From: CAZRCG01 sp964598565
GTDB taxonomy: Bacteria > Bdellovibrionota > UBA2394
Assembly (NCBI GenBank): GCA_964598565.1
Contig: CAZRCG010000003.1
Span: 1 to 64,000, forward strand
Reading direction: 5' to 3'
Length of the DNA: 64,000 bases
The translations under genes were made by a program, and so were the position numbers. Within the stretch, counting starts at the first letter, position 1, and the number at the start of each line of letters is the position of its first letter. Shown here piece after piece: positions 44,598-53,291 of this stretch. The notes under the pieces are model-generated. The model saw nothing but the letters and a program-made list of their open reading frames with translations. It had not been told where the DNA came from and searched no databases.

Positions 44598-45365
44598 ATG
44601 GCGTTTATTAAAGTGAATATAGAGAACCGAGTGGCGGTTTTGTCGATCGATCGCTCGACGGCTCTCAATGCCTTAAACTCGGAACTTATTTTAGAATTGC
44701 AGTCGGCGATCCTAAATCTGCAAGACTGTGTTGTTGCGATTATCACGGGCCAGGGCCGAGCTTTCGTTGCGGGCGCTGATATTGCATCGATGCGAGATAT
44801 GACTCCACTACAGGGGCGCGCCTTTGCGGAGATGGGCCAAGGCTTGATTCAAACTCTGGAAGAGTCCCCTTGTGTGACGGTTGCTGCGGTGAATGGCTTC
44901 GCTCTTGGCGGTGGGCTTGAACTTGCGATGGCCTGTGACTTAATTTACGCGAGTGAGAAGGCTAAAATGGGCTTGCCAGAGACCAATCTAGGTATCGTGC
45001 CTGGCTTCGGTGGAACATCTAGTTTGATTCATCGCGTGGGATTTCATCGCGCCATGGAGATGATTTTAAGAGGGCATACGTTGTCGGCGGCTGAAGCCAA
45101 GACCGTAGGCTTGGTTCTCGATGTATTTTCTGAAGAAGAGCTTATGCCTCGGGTGCAGCAAATCGCGCAGGCCCTGGCAAAGAAAGGCTGTCTTTCATTG
45201 TTGGCAGCACGCCGTCTGGTGCGTTCTCATGCTACGGAAGGTCGTCATCATCAATTTTTGTTGGAACGTGAGACCTTTGCTAGCCTCTTCGCCTCCGGTG
45301 AGCCCAAAGAGGGGATGGCAGCCTTTTTAGAAAAGCGAGAGCCTAAGTTCTCTTGGCCGACCTAA
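44598..45365 (+). CDS. Enoyl-CoA hydratase (crotonase family)
   Basis: 255 residues. Crotonase signatures are GRAFVAGADIASM (oxyanion hole), GFALGGGLELAMACD, and the catalytic-Glu-bearing LPETNLGIVPGFGGTSSL. It hydrates trans-2-enoyl-CoA to 3-hydroxyacyl-CoA. It lies 4 bp behind the dehydrogenase gene in the same operon. Confidence 0.95.
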   Translation: MAFIKVNIENRVAVLSIDRSTALNALNSELILELQSAILNLQDCVVAIITGQGRAFVAGADIASMRDMTPLQGRAFAEMGQGLIQTLEESPCVTVAAVNGFALGGGLELAMACDLIYASEKAKMGLPETNLGIVPGFGGTSSLIHRVGFHRAMEMILRGHTLSAAEAKTVGLVLDVFSEEELMPRVQQIAQALAKKGCLSLLAARRLVRSHATEGRHHQFLLERETFASLFASGEPKEGMAAFLEKREPKFSWPT

Positions 45366-45443
45366 CGAAGTCTCTTGAGGCCTCCTTTTTGGTCAAACTG
45401 TTATGATTGTCAGATATCTACAGATCTCGTTAATCTTTAGGGC

Positions 45444-46625
45444 ATGAGCGATACATCCCTGTCTAGTTTGGCACAGCCCTTCGGGTTTCATTTTACAGAT
45501 GAGCAGACGGCGGTTCGAGCCATGGCGAAAGACTTCGCCGAAAGGCGCGTGAAGCCTATAGCCGACGAACTCGATAAGAAATCACGGTTTCCTCAAGAGC
45601 TCATGGCAGAAATGGCACAGCTAAAGTTGCTGGGCATTTGTGTGCCCGAGGTCGATGGGGGCGCAGGCATGGACATGGTTTCGTATGTGCTCGCTCTTGA
45701 AGAAATTGCCAAAGTATGCGCTTCAACGGCTGTGATCATGTCCGTCAATAATTCGTTGGTCTGTGAGCCACTGCATCGTTTTGGAAATACCTATCAGAAA
45801 GAACATTTTTTGAAGCCTCTCGCAAGCGGGACATGGTTGGGCTGTTATGCGTTGACTGAGCCCGAGGCAGGAAGCGACGCCGCCAATCAGAAAACCATCG
45901 CCAAAAAAGATGGCTCTTCCTATCGATTAACGGGAACAAAGCAGTTTATTACCAACGGTGCTGAGGCAGATATAGCCATCGTCTATGCCTCGAGTGATCC
46001 GACCAAAGGCAAAAAAGGAATCAGCGCTTTTATCGTGGACACGAAAAGTAAAGGCTTTCGTATTTCAAAAAAAGAAAGAAAGCTCGGCATACGAGGCAGC
46101 TCTTGTGTGCAAATCGTCTTAGACGATGTGGTTGTGCCTTCAGAAAATCTTCTTCATGAAGAAGGCGATGGTTACAAAGTAGCCTTGTCGACTCTTGAAG
46201 TGGGGCGAATTGGTATTGCCGCTCAAGCCAATGGAATCGGCGCCGCCGCGCTCGAGTGTTCTTTGAGCTATGCCAAGGAGCGCGAGCAGTTTTCGAAGCC
46301 GATTGCGCAGCTTCAAGCCATACAGTTTATGCTTGCAGATATGGCAGTGCAGCTCGACGCTGCTCGGTTACTTACCTACAAGGCGGCCACGCTTAAATCG
46401 CAGGGGTTGCGCACACCTATGGAGTCTTCGCAGGCCAAACTCTTTGCTTCCGAAATGTGTATGAAGAATGCCTGGGCGGCCGTTCAGATTCACGGTGGTT
46501 ATGGTTACGTTGAAGACTATATGGCCGAGAGACTTTTTAGAGATGCCAAGATTTGTGAGATTTACGAAGGTACCTCAGAGGTGCAGCGGCTCTTGATCGC
46601 GAACCAAGCACTGAAAGCGTTATGA
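45444..46625 (+). CDS. Acyl-CoA dehydrogenase (first of three paralogues)
   Basis: A 393-residue FAD flavoenzyme. Typical motifs are CYALTEPEAGSDA, KQFITNGAEADI, ISAFIVD, LGIRGSSC, YAKEREQFSKPIAQLQAIQF, QIHGGYGYVEDY and the terminal catalytic-base region CEIYEGTSEVQRL. The glutamate in YEGTSE fits short-chain/butyryl-type dehydrogenases. It introduces the alpha-beta double bond and passes electrons to ETF. It overlaps the next gene by 4 bp (ATGA). Confidence 0.96.
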   Translation: MSDTSLSSLAQPFGFHFTDEQTAVRAMAKDFAERRVKPIADELDKKSRFPQELMAEMAQLKLLGICVPEVDGGAGMDMVSYVLALEEIAKVCASTAVIMSVNNSLVCEPLHRFGNTYQKEHFLKPLASGTWLGCYALTEPEAGSDAANQKTIAKKDGSSYRLTGTKQFITNGAEADIAIVYASSDPTKGKKGISAFIVDTKSKGFRISKKERKLGIRGSSCVQIVLDDVVVPSENLLHEEGDGYKVALSTLEVGRIGIAAQANGIGAAALECSLSYAKEREQFSKPIAQLQAIQFMLADMAVQLDAARLLTYKAATLKSQGLRTPMESSQAKLFASEMCMKNAWAAVQIHGGYGYVEDYMAERLFRDAKICEIYEGTSEVQRLLIANQALKAL

Positions 46626-47737
46626 CGGTATCGCCTCAAATTCGCGAATGGATTCAAAGGCTCGTGCAAGAAAAAATTGCACCACATGCCTTCGCTCACT
46701 CTAAAACAAAAATTGAGAGGCGTCTTTTAGACGATTTAAATCAGGAGTCATTGATGACCCTGATGGTGCCTGAGAGCTTGGGAGGCTCGGGCTTGTCGTC
46801 GCGAGAGTTTTCATTTGTCATTCGAGAAATATCTAAAGTCTGTGGTTCGGTAGGCGTGACAGTCGCAGTCACGAATATGGTGGCTGAGACTTTAGCTCGA
46901 GAGGGGACATCCGAGCAATGCGCGGAGTTTTTGACCCCTCTCGTGCAGGGTCGATTTCCTACGGCCAGTTTTTGTTTGACTGAAAATCAAAGTGGTTCCG
47001 ATGCTAAAGCGCTTAAAACTTCGGCGACGCTGGTTGGAGATCATGTCGAACTAAGTGGCGAAAAGCTCTATGTAACGAACGGGGCTTTCTCGGGAGTTTT
47101 TTTAGTGATGGCCCGCGACGGTGATGGGATCTCAGCCTTCTTGGTGCCTCGCGAGGCGAAAGGGCTTCTTCTCGGGAAGGAAGAAGATAAAATGGGCTTA
47201 ACAGGTTCATCGACGATTCGGCTCGTTCTAGATCGAGTTCGTGTGCCTTTAGAACATCGACTGGGCGCTGCTGGCGAAGGTTTTAAAATTGCCATGCGTT
47301 CATTGGATAGTGGTCGTATTTCAGTCGCTTCTCAGGCGCTTGGTATAGCGCAAGCTTCTCTCGAGGCGGGCCTATCGTATGCTCAAGAGCGAGAGGCGTT
47401 TGGAAGCAAGCTTTCAGAGTTTCAGGCTCTCCAATGGAAAATTGCCGATTCTGCAACCGCTCTTGCGGCAAGTGAGCTGTTAATAGAGCGAGCTGCGCAT
47501 CTAAAAGATTCTAAGCAACCCTTTACGAGAGAGGCTTCGATGGCGAAGGTATTTACGACGGAGAAGGCCTGTCGCGTTTGTGAAGAGATGCTTCAGATTC
47601 ACGGAGGCTATGGCTATATTAAAGATTATCCCGTGGAGCGCTTTTATCGAGATGTACGAGTGACGACGCTGTACGAAGGGACGAGCGAGATTCAGCGCCT
47701 TGTGATAGCGCGGGATCTACTAAAACAGGGCGCGTGA
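46622..47737 (+). CDS. Acyl-CoA dehydrogenase (second paralogue)
   Basis: A 371-residue member of the same family as its neighbour. Motifs include FCLTENQSGSDAKA, EKLYVTNGAFSG, ISAFLVPREAKG, MGLTGSSTIRL, YAQEREAFGSKLSEFQALQW, QIHGGYGYIKDY and TLYEGTSEIQRL (catalytic Glu). The short N-terminus and divergence from the other two suggest a different chain-length or branched substrate. It is translationally coupled to the preceding gene. Confidence 0.95.
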   Translation: MTVSPQIREWIQRLVQEKIAPHAFAHSKTKIERRLLDDLNQESLMTLMVPESLGGSGLSSREFSFVIREISKVCGSVGVTVAVTNMVAETLAREGTSEQCAEFLTPLVQGRFPTASFCLTENQSGSDAKALKTSATLVGDHVELSGEKLYVTNGAFSGVFLVMARDGDGISAFLVPREAKGLLLGKEEDKMGLTGSSTIRLVLDRVRVPLEHRLGAAGEGFKIAMRSLDSGRISVASQALGIAQASLEAGLSYAQEREAFGSKLSEFQALQWKIADSATALAASELLIERAAHLKDSKQPFTREASMAKVFTTEKACRVCEEMLQIHGGYGYIKDYPVERFYRDVRVTTLYEGTSEIQRLVIARDLLKQGA

Positions 47738-47758
47738 GGCTGGGGTGAGGTGATAACT

Positions 47759-48208
47759 GTGGCGAAAGCGAAGAAAAAAAACAACTCAGTGTCTGGCATT
47801 CCTACGCGTCATGATTCAACGCCCATACGAATTTTGATGGGCAAGGTCGGCCTCGACGGCCATGACAGAGGCGCCAAGGTGGTGATGATGGCGCTTCGAG
47901 ATGCGGGTATGGAAGTGATTTACTCTGGCCTGCATCAAACTCCAGAGTCGCTAGCCAGAGCCGCCGTAGAAGAAGATGTGGATGCGATTGGCATTAGTAT
48001 TTTGTCAGGCGCTCACAAGGGGCTGATTCCTAAAGTGGTGAAGGCTCTAAAAAAAGAGGGCATGAGAAAGGTGCCGCTCTATGTCGGCGGTATTATTCCC
48101 GCCACCGACATTGCGTCTCTCACCAAAGCGGGAGTGAAGCGGGTCTTTAGTCCTGGAACACCGCTCGCTACCATTGTGACTTGGATTCAAAAAGATACGG
48201 GGAGATAA
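47759..48208 (+). CDS. Stand-alone B12-binding domain of methylmalonyl-CoA mutase type
   Basis: About 149 residues. The whole protein is the C-terminal cobalamin-binding module of an acyl-CoA mutase. It has the DxHxxG lower-ligand motif in KVGLDGHDRGAKVV, then QTPESLARAAVEEDVDAIGIS, SGAHKGLIPKV and YVGGIIP. No catalytic TIM-barrel domain is attached and none is in the window, so it must act with a separate large subunit (as in split methylmalonyl- or isobutyryl-CoA mutases). The GTG at 47759 follows GAGGTGA and is preferred over the GTG at 47750. The setting among acyl-CoA dehydrogenases suggests propionyl/branched-chain acyl-CoA catabolism. Confidence 0.93.
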   Translation: MAKAKKKNNSVSGIPTRHDSTPIRILMGKVGLDGHDRGAKVVMMALRDAGMEVIYSGLHQTPESLARAAVEEDVDAIGISILSGAHKGLIPKVVKALKKEGMRKVPLYVGGIIPATDIASLTKAGVKRVFSPGTPLATIVTWIQKDTGR

Positions 48209-48212
48209 AGGC

Positions 48213-49358
48213 ATGAACTTTGAACTTTCTCAAGATCATTTGGCGATTCAAAAATTAGCCAGAGATTTTTCAGTGGAAGAATTGCGTCCCCGCGCACGTC
48301 GCATTGATGATGAGGCTATATATCCGTTTGAAGTTATTCCCAAGATGGCATCGCTAGGATTCATGGGTCTTACACTTCCAGAGAAATATGGGGGTGCTGC
48401 GCTTGATATGCTGTCGGCGGCCCTTGTGATCGAAGAGGTTGCTAAAGAGTGTGGTTCTACGGCGTTGACGCTCGCGTCTCACAATGGCCTCTGTCAGAAA
48501 CATATTTTAGAATTTGGTAGTGAAGAGCAGCGTCAGCGCTATTTGCCAGACTTGGCGTCAGCAAAAAAGTTAGGCGCGTGGGCTCTGACGGAGCCGGGCA
48601 GTGGCAGTGATGCCAGTGGCATGCGTACGCGGGCCACAGAGTCAGGCGACGGTTTTATGCTCAACGGATCGAAGGCCTTCATCACCCAAGGCTCGGTGGG
48701 CCATACCTACCTAGTGCTAGCGGTGACAAGCCCCGAGAAAAGGCAGAAAGGCATCTCGGCTTTTATCGTTGAAAGAGGGGCGCCAGGTTTTTCGTCTCTG
48801 AAGCCCGAAGACAAGCTGGGTTGCCGAGGCAGTGATACGGCGCAACTTAGTTTTGAAAATGTTTTCGTCTCGCGAGAGGGCCTTGTCGGAGAAAAAGATC
48901 GTGGCTTTATCGATACATTAAAAATTCTCGATAAAGGGCGTGTGATTATTGGCGCTATGGCCCTTGGCTTAGGGGAGGCTGCTCTCAGAGCGAGTGTGGC
49001 CTACGCGAAAGAGCGCGAGCAGTTCGGTAAGCGAATTGCAGATTTTCAAGCGATTCAATGGAAAATCGCAACCATGGCCACGGAGCTTGCCGCCGCCCGA
49101 CTCTTAATTTATCGAGCCGCTTGGCTGCATGATCAGAAACAACCTGCGGTTACCGAGAGTTCGATGGCAAAGTTGTACGCGTCTGAGGCAGCGATTCGTG
49201 CATGCAACGAAGCCATTCAGATTCATGGGGGCTATGGCTATATCAAAGAGTATCACGTCGAGCGCTACTGGCGTGACGCCAAGCTCTGCGAAATTGGCGA
49301 GGGCACTAGCGAGATTCAGCGCTTGGTAATTTCTCGCGATATTCTTGCAAGTCGATAG
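48213..49358 (+). CDS. Acyl-CoA dehydrogenase (third paralogue)
   Basis: 381 residues. Family motifs are GAWALTEPGSGSDAS, SKAFITQGSVGHT, ISAFIVERGAPG, LGCRGSDTAQL, YAKEREQFGKRIADFQAIQW, QIHGGYGYIKEY and CEIGEGTSEIQRL with the catalytic Glu in GEGTSE. It lies 4 bp behind the B12-binding subunit, so it may act on the substrate line served by the mutase. Confidence 0.95.
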   Translation: MNFELSQDHLAIQKLARDFSVEELRPRARRIDDEAIYPFEVIPKMASLGFMGLTLPEKYGGAALDMLSAALVIEEVAKECGSTALTLASHNGLCQKHILEFGSEEQRQRYLPDLASAKKLGAWALTEPGSGSDASGMRTRATESGDGFMLNGSKAFITQGSVGHTYLVLAVTSPEKRQKGISAFIVERGAPGFSSLKPEDKLGCRGSDTAQLSFENVFVSREGLVGEKDRGFIDTLKILDKGRVIIGAMALGLGEAALRASVAYAKEREQFGKRIADFQAIQWKIATMATELAAARLLIYRAAWLHDQKQPAVTESSMAKLYASEAAIRACNEAIQIHGGYGYIKEYHVERYWRDAKLCEIGEGTSEIQRLVISRDILASR

Positions 49359-49460
49359 GCTGTCAATAGCGCTTGGTGGAGCCGTAGGAGCGTTCTACTC
49401 AATTCTTTCAGCCTCTATACTGGGCATAGCGTCAATAGAACCATAGACCCTCCTTTCGCG

Positions 49461-49466
49461 TATAAT
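49461..49466 (+). promoter_or_regulatory. Candidate -10 element upstream of pilT
   Basis: A perfect TATAAT stands 78 bases before the chosen pilT start in a 186-bp intergenic region. The matching -35 is weak: GTCAAT at 49431 is too far away and GAACCA at about 49438 fits only loosely. This is a single-hexamer call. Confidence 0.45.
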
Positions 49467-49544
49467 GAGAGGAGGTCGACTGAAAAAATGAACGGTATTT
49501 CGTTCGTTCTTGATAATGCGAACGTGTTCAATGAGGGGATTCAA

Positions 49545-50651
49545 ATGGCAGCTATCGACAAAGTATTGCGAATTATGATCGACAAGAATGCGTCCGACTT
49601 TCATTTGAGCTCGGGAACGATTCCTCGATTTCGATTGAACGGAGGCATTGTGAATGTCGAGGGCATGAAAGAAGCATCGGCGCCTCTTATTAAGCAATTG
49701 CTCGAAGAGATTATGCCCGAGAAAAACAAGGCAGAATTTGAAGAACGGCATGATACGGATTTTGCGTACGAAATTGCGGATCTTGCTCGTTTTCGCGTGA
49801 ATGTGTTCCGAGATCACAAAGGTATGGGCTCGGTGATTCGTCAAATTCCCGCCAAGATTCTCTCGATAGAACAGTTAAATCTTCCACCTATATGTAAAAG
49901 TTTCTGTCAGTTAACGAAAGGCTTGGTTCTGGTAACCGGGCCTACGGGCAGTGGGAAGTCGACAACCCTGGCAGCGATGGTCGATTATATCAATGCCACA
50001 AGACACGACCATATCATCACGATTGAAGACCCGATTGAGTTTGTACATGAGAACAAAAAGTGTCTTGTGAATCAACGCCAGGTGAAGGCCCACACGACCA
50101 GTTTCAAAGCCGCCCTGCGAGCCGCTTTGCGGGAAGATCCTGATATCGTGCTTGTCGGTGAAATGAGAGATTTAGAAACCACGGAAATTGCGCTTGAAAC
50201 AGCCGAAACAGGGCATGTGGTCTTTGGAACGTTACACACAAATACGGCCATAGGAACGGTCGACCGTATTATCAATCAGTTTCCAGCAGATCGACAGGCT
50301 CAGATTCGTATGATGCTTGCTGATTCTCTGAAGGGCGTTGTATCTCAGACCTTGCTGAAGAGGGCGGATGGTAAGGGTCGCATAGCGGCTCTTGAAATTT
50401 TGGCATCCACGCCCGGTATTAGTAATAATATTCGAGAGGGCAAGCTCCACCAGGTCGCTTCGGCTATGCAGACGGGTAGGAAGTATGGAATGCAATTGCT
50501 TAACGATCACCTCACCTTGCTGGTGAAAGATGGCTTGGTTGCGCCCGAAGATGCCTATATTAAGTGCGTAGAAAAAGAGGACATGTTGACCCGACTAAAG
50601 GCTCTGGGTCATGACTTGACGGAGAAAGTGAAACATACAGACGCGGCTTAA
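49545..50651 (+). CDS. pilT: Type IV pilus retraction ATPase PilT
   Basis: About 368 residues. The frame opens at 49488, but the ATG at 49545 has GAGGGGA six bases upstream and gives the usual N-terminus MAAIDKVLRIMIDKNASDFHL. Walker A is GPTGSGKSTT; the Asp box region is HIITIEDPIEF; Walker B is PDIVLVGEMRD; the His box is GHVVFGTLHTNTA. The C-terminal ISNNIREGK corresponds to the AIRNLIRE motif that defines PilT. It powers pilus retraction for twitching or DNA uptake. No pilB, C, D or Q is in the window; a prepilin gene is at 24.6 kb. Confidence 0.96.
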   Translation: MAAIDKVLRIMIDKNASDFHLSSGTIPRFRLNGGIVNVEGMKEASAPLIKQLLEEIMPEKNKAEFEERHDTDFAYEIADLARFRVNVFRDHKGMGSVIRQIPAKILSIEQLNLPPICKSFCQLTKGLVLVTGPTGSGKSTTLAAMVDYINATRHDHIITIEDPIEFVHENKKCLVNQRQVKAHTTSFKAALRAALREDPDIVLVGEMRDLETTEIALETAETGHVVFGTLHTNTAIGTVDRIINQFPADRQAQIRMMLADSLKGVVSQTLLKRADGKGRIAALEILASTPGISNNIREGKLHQVASAMQTGRKYGMQLLNDHLTLLVKDGLVAPEDAYIKCVEKEDMLTRLKALGHDLTEKVKHTDAA

Positions 50652-50988
50652 CGAGCCAATACGGCCACCTCTATCTCAGTCTTACGACAAAAAATGAATA
50701 ATTTCAGTGGGTTCTGATCAGGGCCCCCATGAGTGTAATCTGCTGTGACCGCCGGACGACAGCTCGGGGAGCGCCTGGGCGGGAGTGAAGCGGTGTGAAT
50801 TTAACGCTACGAGTCTCGACACGGTTCCAGACCTATGAGATAGTGATTTTACGAACGGTGTCTGTCTATATGTGTTTCGGTTCCGGCGTTTCCTTTCTGA
50901 GCAAGTCTCCAGAAAAATTCAACGATCGGTGAAAGACATGAAGAACGAAATCTGTCGTGTTTGAATTGTTGTTTTTTAAGGAGAATCT
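50652..50988. other. 337-bp intergenic region; likely long 5' leader of the RRM gene
   Basis: No ORF of note. It follows pilT and precedes the RNA-binding protein gene, ending in a strong Shine-Dalgarno (TTTTTTAAGGAG). Leaders of cold-shock and RRM genes are often long and structured, so a regulatory 5' UTR is plausible. I see no specific riboswitch or terminator. Confidence 0.45.
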
Positions 50989-51405
50989 ATGTCGACTAAA
51001 TTGTATGTGGGAAGTCTTCCCTTTTCGGTAACCGATCAAGAGCTGTCAGGCCTATTTGCTGGTCATGGCAATGTGGTTTCAGCTCGTGTGATCATTGATA
51101 AAGTTTCAGGACGTTCGAAGGGATTTGGCTTCGTCGAGTACGAAACAGAAGAAGAAGCCCAAAAAGCTCTCGAAGCATTGAACAATGCCGAGCTTTCAGG
51201 CCGTAAAATCGTGGTAAATATTGCTCATCCCGAGAATAAAACCCGACGACCTGGTGGCGGCGGTGGCGGCGGCGGTGGTCGTGGCTTCGGCGGTGGCGGC
51301 GGCGGTGGTCGTGGCTTCGGCGGCGGCGGTGGTGGTCGTGGCTTCGGCGGCGGCGGCGGTGGTCGTGGCTTCGGCGGCGGCGGTGGTGGTCGAGATCGCT
51401 ACTAA
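50989..51405 (+). CDS. RNA-binding protein: RRM domain with glycine-rich repeat tail
   Basis: 138 residues. A single RRM (about 4-80) has RNP2 LYVGSLPF and RNP1 KGFGFVEY (about 44-51), with the aromatic residues for RNA stacking present. The tail (about 88-138) is a repeated RGF plus poly-Gly unit ending RDRY, like plant and cyanobacterial glycine-rich RNA-binding proteins. AAGGAG is well placed before the ATG. It probably acts as an RNA chaperone; the Gly/Arg/Phe tail is of the kind that can drive phase separation, which is inference here. Confidence 0.95.
   Translation: MSTKLYVGSLPFSVTDQELSGLFAGHGNVVSARVIIDKVSGRSKGFGFVEYETEEEAQKALEALNNAELSGRKIVVNIAHPENKTRRPGGGGGGGGGRGFGGGGGGGRGFGGGGGGRGFGGGGGGRGFGGGGGGRDRY
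51252..51396 (+). repeat. Tandem glycine-codon repeat in the RRM gene
   Basis: Four or five imperfect copies of a 27-30 nt unit (core GGTGGTCGTGGCTTCGGCGG) encode RGF followed by six or seven Gly. The unit length is a multiple of three, so slippage would change tail length without breaking the frame. Confidence 0.9.
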
Positions 51406-51446
51406 AATATCGCTAAGCCTAAACACTTTTTAAGGTTTAATGGGAG

Positions 51447-51475
51447 ACCCCTTCTTTTTTAGAGGGGGTTTTCTA
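51447..51475 (+). terminator. Intrinsic terminator after the RRM gene
   Basis: ACCCCTTCT (51447-51455) pairs with AGAGGGGGT (51461-51469), with one G-U pair, around a TTTTT loop and is followed by a short T-rich tract. It lies 42 bp after the RRM stop. Confidence 0.85.
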
Positions 51476-51493
51476 TTTGTGGGCAACTTTACG

Positions 51494-52066
51494 TTAGGCG
51501 TCGCCTTTTCGCTTAGGATTTGTTTGGAGATCATCGAGCAATTTAGGGGCCTCTTCCTCGTTCTCATCTGTCAATTTATCTTTGGTCAGCGGACGAATAT
51601 TAGTAATCGCATCATCGTTCAGATTTAACGTCTGATCGTTGGCATCAGCGCTGATCTCAGATTTTGGCTCACGAGCCTTACCCCTTAGTTCCTCTATCGA
51701 TGGCGCCTCTTTTTTTGCAGTAACATTAGTATTTTCTTCGGAGATGAATTCAGATCCATCGTTTCGAGGTCTTATGGCAGGCAAATCAAATATATCTACC
51801 GTAGGCTGAACAGCTCGGAATTCTCGCCTTCGTTTCTTCTGCTCTCTTGATGAGGCACGATTCTGAAGAGATTGGCGAATATATTTAACCGTTCTGAAGG
51901 CTGCATAGATTAGAAAGAGAGTGGCGTAAGTGGCCGAGAAATAAAAAGCCAAATCAAGTGACGTGAGTGTTTTAGACTCCAGTTTTGGATGAAAGGGGTC
52001 GTTTTCGAGAAACCCTTCGGTAAGATCTTGGGAGCGAGCCTTGCTGTTCTGAGCAAGATAGTTCAT
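51494..52066 (-). CDS. Single-TM protein coupled to CpaF
   Basis: 190 residues. One membrane helix (about 37-57, LDLAFYFSATYATLFLIYAAF) is followed by a basic segment (about 60-85) and a long acidic, disordered-looking C-terminal region. No family recognised. Its ATG overlaps the cpaF stop (ATGA), so it is cotranslated with the ATPase and may anchor it or act as a small inner-membrane partner. Confidence 0.75.
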   Translation of the reverse strand: MNYLAQNSKARSQDLTEGFLENDPFHPKLESKTLTSLDLAFYFSATYATLFLIYAAFRTVKYIRQSLQNRASSREQKKRRREFRAVQPTVDIFDLPAIRPRNDGSEFISEENTNVTAKKEAPSIEELRGKAREPKSEISADANDQTLNLNDDAITNIRPLTKDKLTDENEEEAPKLLDDLQTNPKRKGDA

Positions 52067-53163
52067 GCTAATTTCTCAGCAGACTTTGAAAAAAGTCCTT
52101 TTGGAATTTTGATACCCGATCGTTGTGCCTCATCGAGAAAAGTGGGTAGTGTTTCGGTAGGTGAAAATTGCACCTTAAACTTCTTTGACTCATCGATTCC
52201 AAGAATATCGCATACAAAAATATCGTCGATAAGATAATTCCCGTGTTCGTCTAGGCCATGAAGTTCTGAAATATGGGTAATACGACGGCTGCCATCATTG
52301 AGACGACTGGCTTGAATAACAATTTGTAGCGCATTGGCAATTTGGCTACGTATGGCTAAAAGCGGAAGATCCAGTTGGTTCATCATGATGAGAGTTTCAA
52401 GTCGGGAGAGGGCCTGCTTCGGATTGTTCGCATGAAGCGTGGCCATAGAGCCCGCATGACCGGTGGTCATCGCTTGAAGAAGGTCCAGAGCTTCAGGGCC
52501 ACGGACTTCGCCGATGATCACGCGGTCGGGCCGAAGGCGAAGGGCGCTTTTCATCAGGTCTCGCATTTCAATGTTCGTGTGATCATTTTTGACAACTTCT
52601 AAACGAAGCGTATGAGGCTGTTGAAGTTGTAGTTCCGAAGCATCTTCAATGACCACGAGACGTTGATCTTTTGGAATAAACCCTGAAAGCGCATTTAAGA
52701 GAGTGGTCTTTCCGGACGAGGTTGAACCACTAATTACCAGATTTTTCTTTAGCTGAACTGCGATATGAAGAAAGCGTGCCATCTCGACAGACAGCCCTCC
52801 GAATTGAATGAGATCCTTTATTTGGATGCTCTCTTTGCCAAATTTTCGGATGGTCATATAAATGCCATCTTTAGCGCACGGTGGAATCACGATATGAATG
52901 CGTGATCCGTCGGGAAGACGAGCGTCCAGGATGGGCTCAGTTTCGTCGATGCGTCGACCGACGTACTGGGCAATATTTCGAACCGCTGCCAATAGGGCAT
53001 CTTGGTCGTTGAAGAAAGAATCGGTTTTTGTAAGTTTACCGGCGCGCTCCACCCAAATATCTGAGGGTGAGTTGATGAGAATCTCGGTCACAGTCTCGTC
53101 ATCTAAATAGCCTAGTACGGGCGAGAGAAAAGACCGCGTGAGATCGTCGATTTCAAAGGCCAC
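52063..53163 (-). CDS. cpaF: CpaF/TadA-type secretion ATPase
   Basis: A 366-residue ATPase of the type II/IV secretion (VirB11-like) superfamily. Motifs include DARLPDGSRIHIVIPP, Walker A SGSTSSGKTTLLNALS (near 143), VVIEDASELQL (Asp box), LRLRPDRVIIGEVRGPEALDLL (Walker B) and TGHAGSMATLHANNP (His box). These match CpaF of Tad/Flp pilus systems. The N-terminal region is shorter than in many CpaF proteins (about 450-500). It begins with GTG at 53163. No other tad or cpa genes are present in the window, only a coupled one-TM protein. Confidence 0.92.
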   Translation of the reverse strand: MAFEIDDLTRSFLSPVLGYLDDETVTEILINSPSDIWVERAGKLTKTDSFFNDQDALLAAVRNIAQYVGRRIDETEPILDARLPDGSRIHIVIPPCAKDGIYMTIRKFGKESIQIKDLIQFGGLSVEMARFLHIAVQLKKNLVISGSTSSGKTTLLNALSGFIPKDQRLVVIEDASELQLQQPHTLRLEVVKNDHTNIEMRDLMKSALRLRPDRVIIGEVRGPEALDLLQAMTTGHAGSMATLHANNPKQALSRLETLIMMNQLDLPLLAIRSQIANALQIVIQASRLNDGSRRITHISELHGLDEHGNYLIDDIFVCDILGIDESKKFKVQFSPTETLPTFLDEAQRSGIKIPKGLFSKSAEKLA

Positions 53164-53291
53164 ACTCTATTGTAGGCGGGCGGGGTTCTTGGGGCAGGGC
53201 GAAATTGTCTTTTTCTCCGTCTTTGGCATACGGCTTGCAATATCTTTAAGACGGAGATCTCTAAAAAACAGAGGTTCTTGCGGAGGAATTT

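Noticed and set aside
51252..51396. Possible CRISPR-like direct repeat array
   Set aside because: The repeats are contiguous codon repeats with no unique spacers and lie within a coding frame.
51196..51433. Alternative-frame ORFs rich in Ala/Thr/Val across the RRM gene tail, on both strands
   Set aside because: They are shadows of the GGC/GGT repeat; composition is pure low complexity and the RRM frame explains the DNA.
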